64,000 nt of DNA from Alphaproteobacteria bacterium (GCA_018821435.1 JAHJME010000027.1:1-64000), one strand, 5' to 3'; numbered from the stretch's first letter, positions 9,252 to 17,438 are shown. A program made the numbers and translations. The notes: a model not told the origin generated them from the letters alone.

Positions 9252-10472
9252 ATGGCGAAGCTTGGACAGACGACGACGGTCCCGGAAGCGCCTGACGCGC
9301 CGGCCTGGGCCGCGATCGTCTCGCTGGCGCTGGGCGTCTTCGCCCTGGTCTCCGCGGAATTCCTGCCGGCCGCCGTCCTGACCCCGATGGCGGCCGACCT
9401 TCGGGTCAGCGTCGGCGCCGCCGGTCAGGCCGTCACCGCCACGGCGGTCGTCGGCGCCTTCGCCGCCCTGTTCGGGCCCATCGTCACCCGCAGCCTGGAT
9501 CGGCGTACGGTGCTCTGGCTGCTGATCGCGCTGCTCTGCGTGTCCAACCTGATGACCGCGTTCGCCGCGGACCTGCCGATGCTGCTGACGGCGCGGGTCC
9601 TGCTCGGCGTCGCCCTGGGCGGGTTCTGGTCGATGGCGGCGGCGGTGGCGATGCGGCTGGTGTCGCTGGAGCGGCTGCCGCGCGCGATGGCGATCGTGTT
9701 TACCGGCGTCTCCCTGGCCACCGTGCTGGCCGCGCCGCTGGGCGCATATGTCGGAGATCTCTGGGGCTGGCGGGCCGCCTTCCTGCTGGCCGGCGCGGTC
9801 GGCGGCGTGGCGCTGGCCGGCGTCACCTTCACCATCCCCCGCTTGCCGCCCGTGGGCGCGTCGGGCCTGGGCAATCTGTTCGCCGTCGCGCGTCGGCCCA
9901 GCATCCTGATCGCCCTGGCCGCGGTGGTCCTGGCGGTGTCGGGGCACTTCGCTGGCTTCACCTACATCCGCCCGGTGCTGGAACAGGTCACGCGGCTGGA
10001 CGCCGGGGCGATCTCGCTGGTCTTCCTGCTGTTCGGGCTGGCCGGGTTCGCCGGGAATTTCCTGGGCGGCCGGTTCGCCGCGCGCGATCCAAAGCGGGCC
10101 GTGATCGGCGGCACGGCGCTGATGGCGGTGTCGGCCCTGGCGCTGTCGGTGTTCGCCGCCTCGCCCTGGTTGGCGGGGTTGGCCTTCGCGGCCTGGGGCA
10201 TGGCCTTCACCATGCTGCCGATCGGCTTCCAGTCCTGGGTCACGTCCGAGGCTGTCGATCACGCGGAGCTGGCCGGCGGCCTGCTTACCGCGACGTTCCA
10301 GGTGGCTATCGCCACGGGCGCGATTGGCGGCGGCCTGCTAGTGGACCAACTCGGCCCCACGGCCGCGCCCGCTTATTGCGCGGTGGCGACCGCGGTTGGC
10401 CTGGCCCTGGTCGGGTCGCGGTGGGCGGCGGTCCGCCGCCGCCCCGATCCGTGCATCTGCCCGGCCGAATAG
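9252..10472 (+). CDS. MFS transporter, DHA1 drug/sugar-efflux type
   Basis: 406 residues from ATG 9252, chosen because GGAGG lies at 9242-9246 with a 5-base spacer; an upstream in-frame start at 9180 has none. Twelve hydrophobic segments are visible, opening with VSLALGVFALVSAEFLPAAVLTP and the motif-A-like DRRTVLWLLIALL. The central loop is short, as in the AraJ/SotB/NepI branch of efflux permeases. Family members export sugars, purine nucleosides or drugs; nothing here fixes the substrate. It follows the RidA gene after 109 bases and may be an independent unit. It converges with the nitronate monooxygenase gene. Confidence 0.85.
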   Translation: MAKLGQTTTVPEAPDAPAWAAIVSLALGVFALVSAEFLPAAVLTPMAADLRVSVGAAGQAVTATAVVGAFAALFGPIVTRSLDRRTVLWLLIALLCVSNLMTAFAADLPMLLTARVLLGVALGGFWSMAAAVAMRLVSLERLPRAMAIVFTGVSLATVLAAPLGAYVGDLWGWRAAFLLAGAVGGVALAGVTFTIPRLPPVGASGLGNLFAVARRPSILIALAAVVLAVSGHFAGFTYIRPVLEQVTRLDAGAISLVFLLFGLAGFAGNFLGGRFAARDPKRAVIGGTALMAVSALALSVFAASPWLAGLAFAAWGMAFTMLPIGFQSWVTSEAVDHAELAGGLLTATFQVAIATGAIGGGLLVDQLGPTAAPAYCAVATAVGLALVGSRWAAVRRRPDPCICPAE

Positions 10473-10490
10473 GCGCCGCCGCTATTCGGC
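10464..10490. terminator. Inverted repeat holding the stop codons of two convergent genes
   Basis: GCCGAATAG (10464-10472) and CTATTCGGC (10482-10490) form a perfect 9-bp stem with a 9-base loop. Each arm contains the TAG stop of one of the convergent genes. It could act as a bidirectional terminator, although no T-run follows. Confidence 0.45.
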
Positions 10491-11486
10491 GGCTTGCAGC
10501 ACCCGGCCCGCGGTAAAGGCGGTCTTGGCGGCCAGTTCGGCCTTGGCGGCTTCGTATTCGTCGGACAGGCGGCCGACCAGGTCGGCGGCGGTGGGGACGT
10601 TCTTCACCGCGCCGATGCCCTGGCCGCAGCCCCAGATGTCCCGCCAGGCCTTGGCCTTGCTGTTGCCGCCCGAGCCGAAGTTCATCGCCGAGGCGTCGGA
10701 TTGCGGCAGCGCGTTCGGGTCCATGCCCGCCGCGACGATCGACGGCGCCAGGTAGTTGCCGTGCACCCCGGTGAACAGGTTCGAATAGACGATGTCCTCG
10801 CCCGTCGAGTTGACGATCATCTCCTTGTACCGCGCGTCGGCGTTGGCCTCCTGGGTGGCGATGAAGGCCGAGCCGACATAGGCGAGGTCCGCGCCCATGG
10901 CCTGGGCGCCCAGCACCGCATGGCCGTTGGCGATGGAGCCCGACAGCGCGATGGGCCCGTCGAACCACTCCCGAAGCGCATGCACCAGGGCGAACGGCGA
11001 CAAGGTGCCGGCATGGCCCCCGGCCCCTGCGGCCACGGCGATCAGGCCGTCGGCGCCCTTCTCCACGGCCTTGCGGCCGAAGCGGTCGTTGATGATGTCG
11101 TGCAGCACCACCCCGCCGTACGAGTGGGCGGCGGCGTTGACGTCCTCGCGGGCGCCCAGCGAGGTGATGATGATCGGCGCCTTCCACTTGGTGGAGGCCT
11201 CGACGTCATGCTCCAGCCGCTCGTTGGTCTTGTGGACGATGTGATTCACCGCGAACGGGGCCGACGGCGTGTCGGGGTGATCCCGGTCCCAGGCCGCCAG
11301 CTCTTCCGTGATCTGGTGCAGCCACTCGTCCAGCAACGAGGCCGGCCGCGCGTTCAGCGCCGGGAACGAGCCCACAACGCCAGCCTTGCACTGGGCGATC
11401 ACCAGCTCCGGTCCCGAGATGATGAACAGCGGACTGCCGATCACCGGCAAACGTAGACGGTCACGCAGTACGGGCGGCAGGGCCAT
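10482..11486 (-). CDS. Nitronate monooxygenase / 2-nitropropane dioxygenase family flavoprotein
   Basis: 334 residues from the ATG at 11486, which has AGGA 6 bases upstream; longer in-frame starts lack a site. The FMN TIM-barrel is recognisable from SPLFIISGPELVIAQCKAGVVGS at the N-terminus, the catalytic-His loop GAGGHAGTLSPFAL, and the phosphate-binding YVGSAFIAT region. Class I enzymes oxidise propionate-3-nitronate and other alkyl nitronates; several family members instead act as enoyl reductases. It is the last gene of a leftward operon after an aldehyde dehydrogenase (44-base gap). In that setting the exact substrate is uncertain. Confidence 0.82.
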   Translation of the reverse strand: MALPPVLRDRLRLPVIGSPLFIISGPELVIAQCKAGVVGSFPALNARPASLLDEWLHQITEELAAWDRDHPDTPSAPFAVNHIVHKTNERLEHDVEASTKWKAPIIITSLGAREDVNAAAHSYGGVVLHDIINDRFGRKAVEKGADGLIAVAAGAGGHAGTLSPFALVHALREWFDGPIALSGSIANGHAVLGAQAMGADLAYVGSAFIATQEANADARYKEMIVNSTGEDIVYSNLFTGVHGNYLAPSIVAAGMDPNALPQSDASAMNFGSGGNSKAKAWRDIWGCGQGIGAVKNVPTAADLVGRLSDEYEAAKAELAAKTAFTAGRVLQAAE

Positions 11487-11530
11487 GGACGATCCTAGGA
11501 CGTGGTGTTGAAGGGCGGACGCAGCGGGGC

Positions 11531-12982
11531 TTAGAGGCCCATGCAAATGTATTTCTCGATCATGTAGTCGGCGAGGCCGGAGCGGGCGCCTTCGCGGCCG
11601 ACCCCGGATTCCTTCACGCCGCCGAAGGGCGCCACCTCGGTGGTGACCAGGCCCTCGTTGACGCCGACGATGCCGTATTCGAGTTGTTCGGAGACCCGGA
11701 ACGCGCGGCCCAGGTCCTTGGTGAAGAAGTAGCAGGCGAGGCCGAACTCGGTGTCGTTGGCCATCCTCACCGCCTCGTCGTCGTCGCTGAAGCGGAACAC
11801 CGGGGCGAGGGGCCCAAACGTCTCCTCCCGCGCCACCTGGGCGTCGGGCGGCACGTCGACCATGACGGTGGGCTGGAAGAAGCTGTGGCCCAGGGCGTGG
11901 CGGGCGCCGCCGGTGAGCACGCGGGCGCCGCGCGCCACGGCGTCGGCGATGTGCTCCTCGACCTTCTGCACGGCGGCCTCGTCGATCAGCGGCCCCTGCT
12001 GGACGCCCGGCTCCGTGCCCACGCCGACCTTCAGCGCCTTCACCGCCGCCGCCAGCTTGGCGTTGAAGGTGTCGTAGATGCTGTCATGGACCAGCAGCCG
12101 GTTGGCACAGACGCAGGTCTGGCCGCTGTTGCGGAATTTCGAGTCGATGGCGCCGGCCACCGCGCGGTCCAGGTCGGCGTCGGCGAACACGATGAAGGGC
12201 GCGTTGCCCCCCAGCTCCATCGAGACCTTCTTCATGGTCGCCGCCGACTGCGCCATCAGCGTCTTGCCCACCGAGGTGGAGCCGGTGAACGTGACCTTCT
12301 TCACCGCCGGATGGATGGTCAGCTCGCCGCCGATCTCGACCGCCGAGCCGGTGACGCAGTTGAAGACGCCGTCGGGCACGCCGGCCCGCTGGCACAGCTC
12401 GCCCCAGACCAGGGCCGACAGCGGCGTCTGCGAGGCGGGCTTGACCACGATCGTGCAGCCGGCGGCCAGCGCCGCGCCCAGCTTGCGGGCGATCATCGAG
12501 GACGGGAAGTTCCACGGCGTGATCGCCGCCACCACGCCCACGGGTTCGCGGGTGGTGAGGACTTTCCGGTTCGGCCAGGGCGAGGGGATGACGTCGCCGT
12601 AGGCGCGGCGGCCCTCCTCGGCGAACCACAGGACATAGGCGGCGCTGCCGCGGATCTCGCCGCGCGCCTCGGCCAGGGACTTGCCCTGTTCGGAGCTGAG
12701 GATCAGCGCCAGGTCTTCCACGTGCTCGATCAGCAGGCCGCTCAGGTTGCGAAGGATCGTGGCGCGGTCGCCGGCGGTCTGGGCCCGCCAGGCGGGGAAG
12801 GCGGCCGCGGCGGCCTCGATGGCCCGGCGGGTCTCGTGGGCGCCGAAGCGGGGCACGTGTCCGATCACCTCGCCGGTCGCCGGATTGGTCACCGCGATCG
12901 AGGCCGACCCCGCCGCGACCCAGCGATCGCCGATACGGTTCTCGAACCTCAGCAGGCCGGGGTCGTTCAACACGATGGTCAC
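11531..12982 (-). CDS. NAD(P)-dependent aldehyde dehydrogenase, succinate-semialdehyde dehydrogenase type
   Basis: 483 residues with the complete ALDH core: ITPWNFPSSMIARKLGAALA (cofactor site), TGSTSVGK, the general base Glu256 in MELGGNAPF, the nucleophile Cys290 in SGQTC, and PFGGVKESGVGREG near the end. The C-terminus (MIEKYICMGL) is the spelling typical of GabD-like succinate-semialdehyde dehydrogenases, which turn succinate semialdehyde into succinate. Closely related enzymes act on glutarate or malonate semialdehyde, so the substrate is not proven. It belongs to a five-gene leftward operon with two other dehydrogenases and an aldolase, which suggests breakdown of a short oxygenated carbon skeleton. 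Confidence 0.88.
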   Translation of the reverse strand: MTIVLNDPGLLRFENRIGDRWVAAGSASIAVTNPATGEVIGHVPRFGAHETRRAIEAAAAAFPAWRAQTAGDRATILRNLSGLLIEHVEDLALILSSEQGKSLAEARGEIRGSAAYVLWFAEEGRRAYGDVIPSPWPNRKVLTTREPVGVVAAITPWNFPSSMIARKLGAALAAGCTIVVKPASQTPLSALVWGELCQRAGVPDGVFNCVTGSAVEIGGELTIHPAVKKVTFTGSTSVGKTLMAQSAATMKKVSMELGGNAPFIVFADADLDRAVAGAIDSKFRNSGQTCVCANRLLVHDSIYDTFNAKLAAAVKALKVGVGTEPGVQQGPLIDEAAVQKVEEHIADAVARGARVLTGGARHALGHSFFQPTVMVDVPPDAQVAREETFGPLAPVFRFSDDDEAVRMANDTEFGLACYFFTKDLGRAFRVSEQLEYGIVGVNEGLVTTEVAPFGGVKESGVGREGARSGLADYMIEKYICMGL

Positions 12983-13010
12983 GGGAAGCCTCGCAGTCGC
13001 GCGGCGGGCG

Positions 13011-14090
13011 TCAGGCCCGGCCGCTCTCGATGATGATCTTGATGTCGGAATCCGGCTGGGCCAGCGCCTGGAAGGCGGCCGCCACGCCGGACCGGCCGAC
13101 GACGCCGCTGATCACCGGGGCCACGTCGATCCGGCCCTCGGCGATGTCGGCCAGGGTGCCGGCGAACTCGCCCACGGTGTAGGCGGCGACGAAGCGCATC
13201 TGCAGCTGTTTGTTGATCGCCATTGAGGGCTCGAAGCGGTCCTCCTCCATGCAGACGCCGGCGACGATGATCTGGGCGCCGGGGGCCACGCCCTGGATGA
13301 TGCTCTGCAGCACGCCGGGCACGCCGACGCATTCGAACACCACCGGCTTGCGCACGCGCTGGCCCAGATCCTGGGCGGCCTGGCGTTCCAGCATCGACAG
13401 GTTCACGCCCAGCGCGCTCCAGTGGCTGTGCGGCGACTGGGCGGCGGGATCGACGATGACGTCGGCGCCCAGGCGCTCGGCCATGGCGCGGCGGCCGGGG
13501 GAATAATCGACGGCGATGATCGGTCCGAACCCGCGCGCCTTCAGCGAGGCGACCACGGCCAGGCCCACCGGTCCGCAACCGATGACCATGACGACGGAAC
13601 CGGCGTCCAGCGTCGCCTCGGCCACCGCGTGGGCGCCGACCGCGAACGGCTCGACCATGGCGGCCTGCTGGTCGGAGACGTGGTCCGGCACCGCCATCAG
13701 CATGTTCGCGTCGACGCAGACCAACTCGCCGTAGCCGCCCGGGAAGCGGTTGGAGAAGCCGACCGTCTCGCGGCCGGCGGGGCCGGTGGCGTAAGGCAGA
13801 GCGACGACGCGGGCGCCGGGCTCGAAGCGTCGCTCGGCATCGGGGCCGTAGTCCAGCACCTGGCCGCAGAACTCGTGGCCGAAGACCATGTCGCGGGCGG
13901 GGTCGGTGGTCACGGGGCGGCCCGCCTTGGCGTGGGTCCGGGCGCGGCGTTCCATGTGGATGTGGGCGTGCAGGTCCGACCCGCAAATGCCGCAGGTCAG
14001 GGTGCGCAGCAGCACCTGGCCGGCGCCCGGCACCGGATCGGCAACCTCGGCGCAGACCAGCGCGCCATTGCGGCGAACGACGGCCTGCAT
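13011..14090 (-). CDS. Medium-chain (MDR) zinc-type dehydrogenase lacking the structural-zinc lobe
   Basis: 359 residues. Catalytic zinc ligands are present: Cys in TLTCGICGSD and the His-Glu of VFGHEFCGQV. The Rossmann motif VIGCGPVGLAVVA follows in the second half. The loop that normally holds four structural-zinc cysteines instead reads VALPYATGPAGRETVGFSN and has no Cys. A short His-rich insertion (LHAHIHMERRARTHAK) follows the first Cys. Threonine/sorbitol-dehydrogenase-like MDR proteins oxidise secondary alcohols with NAD(P). It starts 1 base after the stop of the tartrate-dehydrogenase-like gene, so translation is probably coupled. Substrate unknown. Confidence 0.82.
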   Translation of the reverse strand: MQAVVRRNGALVCAEVADPVPGAGQVLLRTLTCGICGSDLHAHIHMERRARTHAKAGRPVTTDPARDMVFGHEFCGQVLDYGPDAERRFEPGARVVALPYATGPAGRETVGFSNRFPGGYGELVCVDANMLMAVPDHVSDQQAAMVEPFAVGAHAVAEATLDAGSVVMVIGCGPVGLAVVASLKARGFGPIIAVDYSPGRRAMAERLGADVIVDPAAQSPHSHWSALGVNLSMLERQAAQDLGQRVRKPVVFECVGVPGVLQSIIQGVAPGAQIIVAGVCMEEDRFEPSMAINKQLQMRFVAAYTVGEFAGTLADIAEGRIDVAPVISGVVGRSGVAAAFQALAQPDSDIKIIIESGRA

Positions 14091-14091
14091 C

Positions 14092-15165
14092 TCAACCTTC
14101 TCCCAGGATGCGGCGGACGATGGCGCCGCCCAGGTCGCGGGTGCTCGCCGTGCCGCCCAGGTCGGGCGTCAGCGGCGCGCCGGGCGCGGTCAGGGTCGCC
14201 TCGATCGCGTCGACGATGGCCTGTCCCGCCTCTGGCTGGCCCAGGTGGTCCAGCATCATCGCCGCCGACCAGATCTGGCCGATGGGATTGGCGATCCCCT
14301 TGCCGGCGATGTCGGGCGCCGAGCCATGCACCGGCTCGAACATCGACGGAAACAGCCGCTCAGGGTTGATGTTGGCCGACGGAGCCACTGCGATGGTGCC
14401 GGTCACGCCGGGGCCGAGGTCGGACAGGATGTCGCCGAACAGGTTCGAGCCAACGACCACCCGGAACCGCTGTGGCTGCATGACGAAGCGCGCGGCCATG
14501 ATGTCCACGTGATGCAACTCGGTGGCGATGTCCGGATAGCCGGCGGCGACGGCGGCGAAGCGCTCATCCCAGAACGGCATGGAGTGATAGATGCCGTTCG
14601 ACTTGGTGGCCGAGTCCACGCGGGTATGGCCCAGCTTGCGCGCCAACTCGAAGGCGTAGGTGATGATCCGGTCGCAGCCGCGGCGGGTGAAGACGGCGGT
14701 CTGCAGCGCCATCTCGTGTTCGGTGCCCTCGAACTGGCGGCCGCCCAGCTGGGAGTACTCGCCCTCGCTGTTCTCACGGACGATCCAGAAGTCGATGTCG
14801 CCCGGCTCCACGTCGCGCAGCGGGGAGCGCACCCCGCGCAACAGGCGCACTGGGCGCAGGTTCACATACTGGTCGAAGCTGCGGCGGATGGGGATCAGCA
14901 GGCCCCACAGCGAGATGTGGTCCGGGACGCCCGGGAAGCCGACCGCGCCCAGGAAGATGGCGTCGTGGTCGCGCAGCCGGGCGATGCCGTCGTCGGGCAT
15001 CATGGCGCCGGTCGCCTTGTAGCTCTCGCAGCTCCAGTCGAAGTCCCGGAAGCCGACTTCGAAGCCGAACCGGGCGGCGGCGGCCTGCACGGCGGCCACC
15101 CCTTCGACCATGACTTCCTTGCCGATCCCGTCGCCCGGGATCACGGCGATGTCGTAGCGCTTCAT
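14092..15165 (-). CDS. Tartrate dehydrogenase / isopropylmalate-dehydrogenase family (beta-decarboxylating)
   Basis: 357 residues. The N-terminus IAVIPGDGIGKEVMVEG is the family hallmark. VRENSEGEYSQLGGR is the substrate-specificity helix, and its spelling is typical of tartrate dehydrogenase/decarboxylase (TtuC) rather than leucine biosynthesis. The metal and NAD sites appear as DIMAARFVMQPQRF, VVGSNLFGDILSDLG and PVHGSAPDIAGKGIANP. These enzymes oxidise (and may decarboxylate) a 2-hydroxy-3-carboxy acid with NAD+ and Mn2+. It sits between a class II aldolase gene (7-base gap) and an MDR dehydrogenase gene, supporting a hydroxy-acid catabolic role. D-malate dehydrogenase is an alternative. 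Confidence 0.85.
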   Translation of the reverse strand: MKRYDIAVIPGDGIGKEVMVEGVAAVQAAAARFGFEVGFRDFDWSCESYKATGAMMPDDGIARLRDHDAIFLGAVGFPGVPDHISLWGLLIPIRRSFDQYVNLRPVRLLRGVRSPLRDVEPGDIDFWIVRENSEGEYSQLGGRQFEGTEHEMALQTAVFTRRGCDRIITYAFELARKLGHTRVDSATKSNGIYHSMPFWDERFAAVAAGYPDIATELHHVDIMAARFVMQPQRFRVVVGSNLFGDILSDLGPGVTGTIAVAPSANINPERLFPSMFEPVHGSAPDIAGKGIANPIGQIWSAAMMLDHLGQPEAGQAIVDAIEATLTAPGAPLTPDLGGTASTRDLGGAIVRRILGEG

Positions 15166-15172
15166 GGGGGTC

Positions 15173-15916
15173 CTAGAGCCTGTGATCCGAGCCCATGCGG
15201 TCCAGCTTTCGCAGCATGGCGGGCCAGAGGTATTTGTCGGCGACGGGTTGCGGGTCGTTCGAGCCTTGCTCGTGGGTGATCTGCTGGACCGCTTGGTTGG
15301 GGATGATCACCGGCCGGTTGCCGGCCAGGGCGGCGATCTGCATCTCGCAGGCCCGCTCCAGCCGGTACATCCGCTGGAAGGCGGTGGCGATGCTGCCGCC
15401 GCAGGTCAGGGTGCCGTGGCTGCGCAGCAGCATGAAGTTCTTGTCGCCCAGGTCGGCCACCAGGCGCGGACGCTCGTCATGGTCCAGGGCCACGCCCTCA
15501 TAGTCGTGATAGGCCATCTGGCCGCGGATCAGCATGGCCTCCTGGTGGAGCGGCATCAGCCCCTCTTCCTGGCAGGCGACGCCGGTGCCGGCGATGGTGT
15601 GCAGGTGCATGACGCACATGGCGTCCTCGCGCGCCGCATGGACCGCCGAGTGGATGGTGAAGCCGGCCGTGTTGATCGGGTGCGGGGACGGCTCGACGAT
15701 GTTGCCGTCCAGGTCCACCTTCACCAGCGAGGAGGCAGTGACCTCCTCGAACAGCAGGCCGAAGGGGTTCAGCAGGAAGTGATGTTCCGGCCCCGGAATG
15801 CGCACCGAAAGGTGGGTGTAAAGCAGGTCGTCCCAGCCCATCATCGCCACGAGGCGATAGCAGGCCGCGAGATCGCAACGCAGCGCGGCTTCAGCGGACG
15901 ACGAGGCTTCGGACAT
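15173..15916 (-). CDS. Class II aldolase/adducin-head family protein
   Basis: 247 residues from ATG 15916, which has GGGAG 8 bases upstream; the frame runs further but without a better site. Features of the zinc aldolase family: the early helix CDLAACYRLVAMMGWDDLLYTHLS, the NPFGLLFEEVTASSLV segment, the metal-ligand histidines in VMHLHTIAGTGVAC, and a third His in LLRSHGTLTCG. Family members cleave sugar phosphates (fuculose-1-P, ribulose-5-P epimerisation) or decarboxylate small acids. The HLHT spelling and lack of a clear phosphate pocket resemble the adducin-like, non-sugar branch. It is the first gene of a five-gene leftward operon, divergent from the TauD-type gene. Confidence 0.8.
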   Translation of the reverse strand: MSEASSSAEAALRCDLAACYRLVAMMGWDDLLYTHLSVRIPGPEHHFLLNPFGLLFEEVTASSLVKVDLDGNIVEPSPHPINTAGFTIHSAVHAAREDAMCVMHLHTIAGTGVACQEEGLMPLHQEAMLIRGQMAYHDYEGVALDHDERPRLVADLGDKNFMLLRSHGTLTCGGSIATAFQRMYRLERACEMQIAALAGNRPVIIPNQAVQQITHEQGSNDPQPVADKYLWPAMLRKLDRMGSDHRL

Positions 15917-15968
15917 AGGCCATGCTCCCAGGACGCCGAACGGTCTGGACGATCCGATGGCGGTTGTA

Positions 15969-15983
15969 AATAGTGTAATAAAT
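15969..15983 (+). promoter_or_regulatory. AT-rich shared element, copy A (AATAGTGTAATAAAT)
   Basis: One of six copies of a 15-base AT-rich sequence (consensus TATAGKRTAATAAWT) before catabolic genes. This copy matches copy B in 14 of 15 positions. It lies between the divergent aldolase operon and the TauD-type gene, 52 bases before the latter. It contains a -10-like TGTAAT and may be a promoter core or an operator. Confidence 0.5.
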
Positions 15984-15999
15984 GGTATCGATGCTGCTG

Positions 16000-16023
16000 C
16001 GACCGGCGTCATGAGACCGGTCG
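16000..16023. promoter_or_regulatory. Inverted repeat before the dioxygenase ribosome-binding site
   Basis: CGACCGG (16000-16006) and CCGGTCG (16017-16023) form a perfect 7-bp dyad with a 10-base spacer, ending next to the GAGAGGA ribosome-binding site of the TauD-type gene. It could be an operator or a leader hairpin; no regulator gene adjoins it. Confidence 0.35.
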
Positions 16024-16035
16024 AGAGGAAACGAA

Positions 16036-17064
16036 ATGCGTGCCAGCTTGAAGACCCCGCAGTTGCCGCGGGACGTGACTTACCGGCCGTTCGATGCGTA
16101 CGGCCTGCCGCTGATCGTGGAGCCCGCGACGCCGAGCCTGGCGAAGGATCCGGTCGCGGTGCAGTCGTGGTTCGAGGAACATCACCGCACCCTGGAAGAA
16201 CTGCTGCCGAGCTATGGCGGCGTCGTGCTGCGCGGGTTCGCGATCCCCGACACCTCGGCGTTCAACGCCATGATCGAGCGCTATGACACCGACCCGAACG
16301 GCTATGCCGGCGGCCTGACCCCGCGCAGCAACATCTCGGGCAAGGTCTTCGAGGCCAGCCGCGTTCCGGCCGAGCAAAAGATCATCCTGCACCAGGAAAT
16401 GGGCTACCTGCCCAGTTACCCGAAGATGGTGGCGTTCTACTGCCTGATCCCGTCCGAGACCGGCGGCTGCACGACCATCGGCGATGCGCGCCGGCTGCAG
16501 GCGCAGATCTCGGCGCCGCTGATGGATTCGGTGCGCGAGCGCGGTGTCCTCTACCGTCGCAACTACCGCAAACCGGGCCCGGAAGCCGATCCGTTGAAGG
16601 CGCTGTTCCGCCGCGAGTGGACCGACGTCCTGCAGGTCGAGACCAAGGAACAGGCCGAGGCGGCGTGCGAGGCGGTGGGCTGCAAGGCGGTGTGGGAGGA
16701 CGACGGGTCGCTCTCCATGCACTACCGCTCGTCCGGCTTCGTGAAGCATTCGGTCACCGGCGAGGATGTCTGGTTCGCCCAGGTCCAGGGCATGCACTTC
16801 AACAAGGCCCGGCTGGAGAAGAACTACGACAAGCTCAACACCGCCTTCCCGAGCGGCCAGCCCCGGCCGATCGAGATCCTGTACGGCGACGGCGGCGATA
16901 TCCCAGAAGACCTGGTGACCCCGATGTACGAGGTGCTCGACAACCTCGCGGTCAACCTGCCGTACGAGCACGGCGACTTCATGCTGCTGGACAACATCTA
17001 CACCATGCACGGCCGCCAGCCGTTCACCGGCAAGCGCGACGTGCAGGTCGGTCTGGTCTTCTAG
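16036..17064 (+). CDS. TauD/TfdA-family 2-oxoglutarate/Fe(II) dioxygenase
   Basis: 342 residues. Iron ligands are visible as His119 and Glu121 in HQEMGYLPSYP and His325 in YTMHGRQPF; Arg334 (GKRDVQV) would hold the 2-oxoglutarate carboxylate. The H-x-E (not H-x-D) facial triad is the spelling used by the clavaminate-synthase/AsnO-like branch of the superfamily, which hydroxylates amino-acid-like or complex substrates. Length is slightly above TauD (about 280-300). SD GAGAGGA precedes the ATG. It is divergent from the aldolase operon and followed by a hydrolase remnant on the other strand. It would consume O2 and 2-oxoglutarate and release succinate; the substrate is unknown. Confidence 0.82.
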   Translation: MRASLKTPQLPRDVTYRPFDAYGLPLIVEPATPSLAKDPVAVQSWFEEHHRTLEELLPSYGGVVLRGFAIPDTSAFNAMIERYDTDPNGYAGGLTPRSNISGKVFEASRVPAEQKIILHQEMGYLPSYPKMVAFYCLIPSETGGCTTIGDARRLQAQISAPLMDSVRERGVLYRRNYRKPGPEADPLKALFRREWTDVLQVETKEQAEAACEAVGCKAVWEDDGSLSMHYRSSGFVKHSVTGEDVWFAQVQGMHFNKARLEKNYDKLNTAFPSGQPRPIEILYGDGGDIPEDLVTPMYEVLDNLAVNLPYEHGDFMLLDNIYTMHGRQPFTGKRDVQVGLVF

Positions 17065-17310
17065 CCGGCCAGGTCGGCGTAGGCGGCGCGCCGGACTTCC
17101 TCCCACAGGGAATAGGCGTCCTGCGGCATGAACATGGGTCATCAGGACCAGGGCGAAGCCGTTCGCCCGGTCCACCCATTGCGTGCAGCCCGCCGCGCCG
17201 CCCCAGCTCACCGCGCCCACCGGAAGGTCGCCCTCACGGACGCTGTCCGGCAGAACCACGCGCATCCCGCCCCTCGCGCCGATTTCCAGGTGATGGCGCT
17301 GAGCGCCCTT
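17061..17310 (-). pseudogene. Frameshifted C-terminal remnant of a beta-lactamase-family serine hydrolase
   Basis: Read leftward, one frame gives MRVVLPDSVREGDLPVG, then AVSWGGAAGCTQWVDRANG and FALVLMT. After a one-base shift near 17140 the next frame gives MFMPQDAYSLWEEVRRAAYADLAG and a stop. Joined, this is the usual C-terminal end of class-C-beta-lactamase/EstB-like esterases (GWGGAAGT..WVDP..., then ...MPQDAY.L...). Only about 80 of roughly 400 residues remain; upstream (higher coordinates) the homology stops at an AT-rich, repeated segment. The stop overlaps the TauD-type gene stop, as expected of a once-functional convergent gene. There is no start or catalytic SxxK. It cannot make an active enzyme. 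Confidence 0.7.
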
Positions 17311-17325
17311 TATAGTGTAATAAAT
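17311..17325 (+). promoter_or_regulatory. AT-rich shared element, copy B (TATAGTGTAATAAAT)
   Basis: Copy of the 15-base element, 113 bases before the flavoprotein gene. A perfect dyad GGCGCT-G-AGCGCC (17295-17307) ends 3 bases upstream. With copy C it may provide two tandem promoters or operator sites for the 17.4-23.2 kb operon. Confidence 0.5.
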
Positions 17326-17379
17326 AGAATAATCGATCGCGGGCGCGCGGATTCCAGGTGACGGCGGATAATACGTTCC

Positions 17380-17394
17380 TATAGTGTAACGAAT
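17380..17394 (+). promoter_or_regulatory. AT-rich shared element, copy C (TATAGTGTAACGAAT)
   Basis: Third copy (13 of 15 positions as copy B), 44 bases before the start of the flavoprotein gene and therefore the best placed to serve as its promoter core or operator. Confidence 0.5.
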
Positions 17395-17438
17395 ATAACA
17401 AGCGGCCCGGCCAAACGGGCAAGTGCATTGGGGGGCCT

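Larger units (their letters stand above)
17281..17418. repeat. Imperfect tandem repeat with a 69-base period
   Basis: GATTTCCAGGTGATGGCG (17281-17298) recurs as GATTCCAGGTGACGGCG (17350-17366), and TATAGTGTAATAAAT (17311) recurs as TATAGTGTAACGAAT (17380), 69 bases apart. The first unit overlaps the serine-hydrolase remnant; the second runs up to the flavoprotein gene. Together with the remnant this accounts for the 374-base gap between genes; I see nothing else in it. Confidence 0.55.

Noticed and set aside
16009..17064. Continuation of the hydrolase-remnant frame leftward across the TauD-type gene
   Set aside because: Only the part right of 17064 resembles a hydrolase. The rest is the antisense of the dioxygenase, and the true end of the remnant lies in a different frame at 17061.
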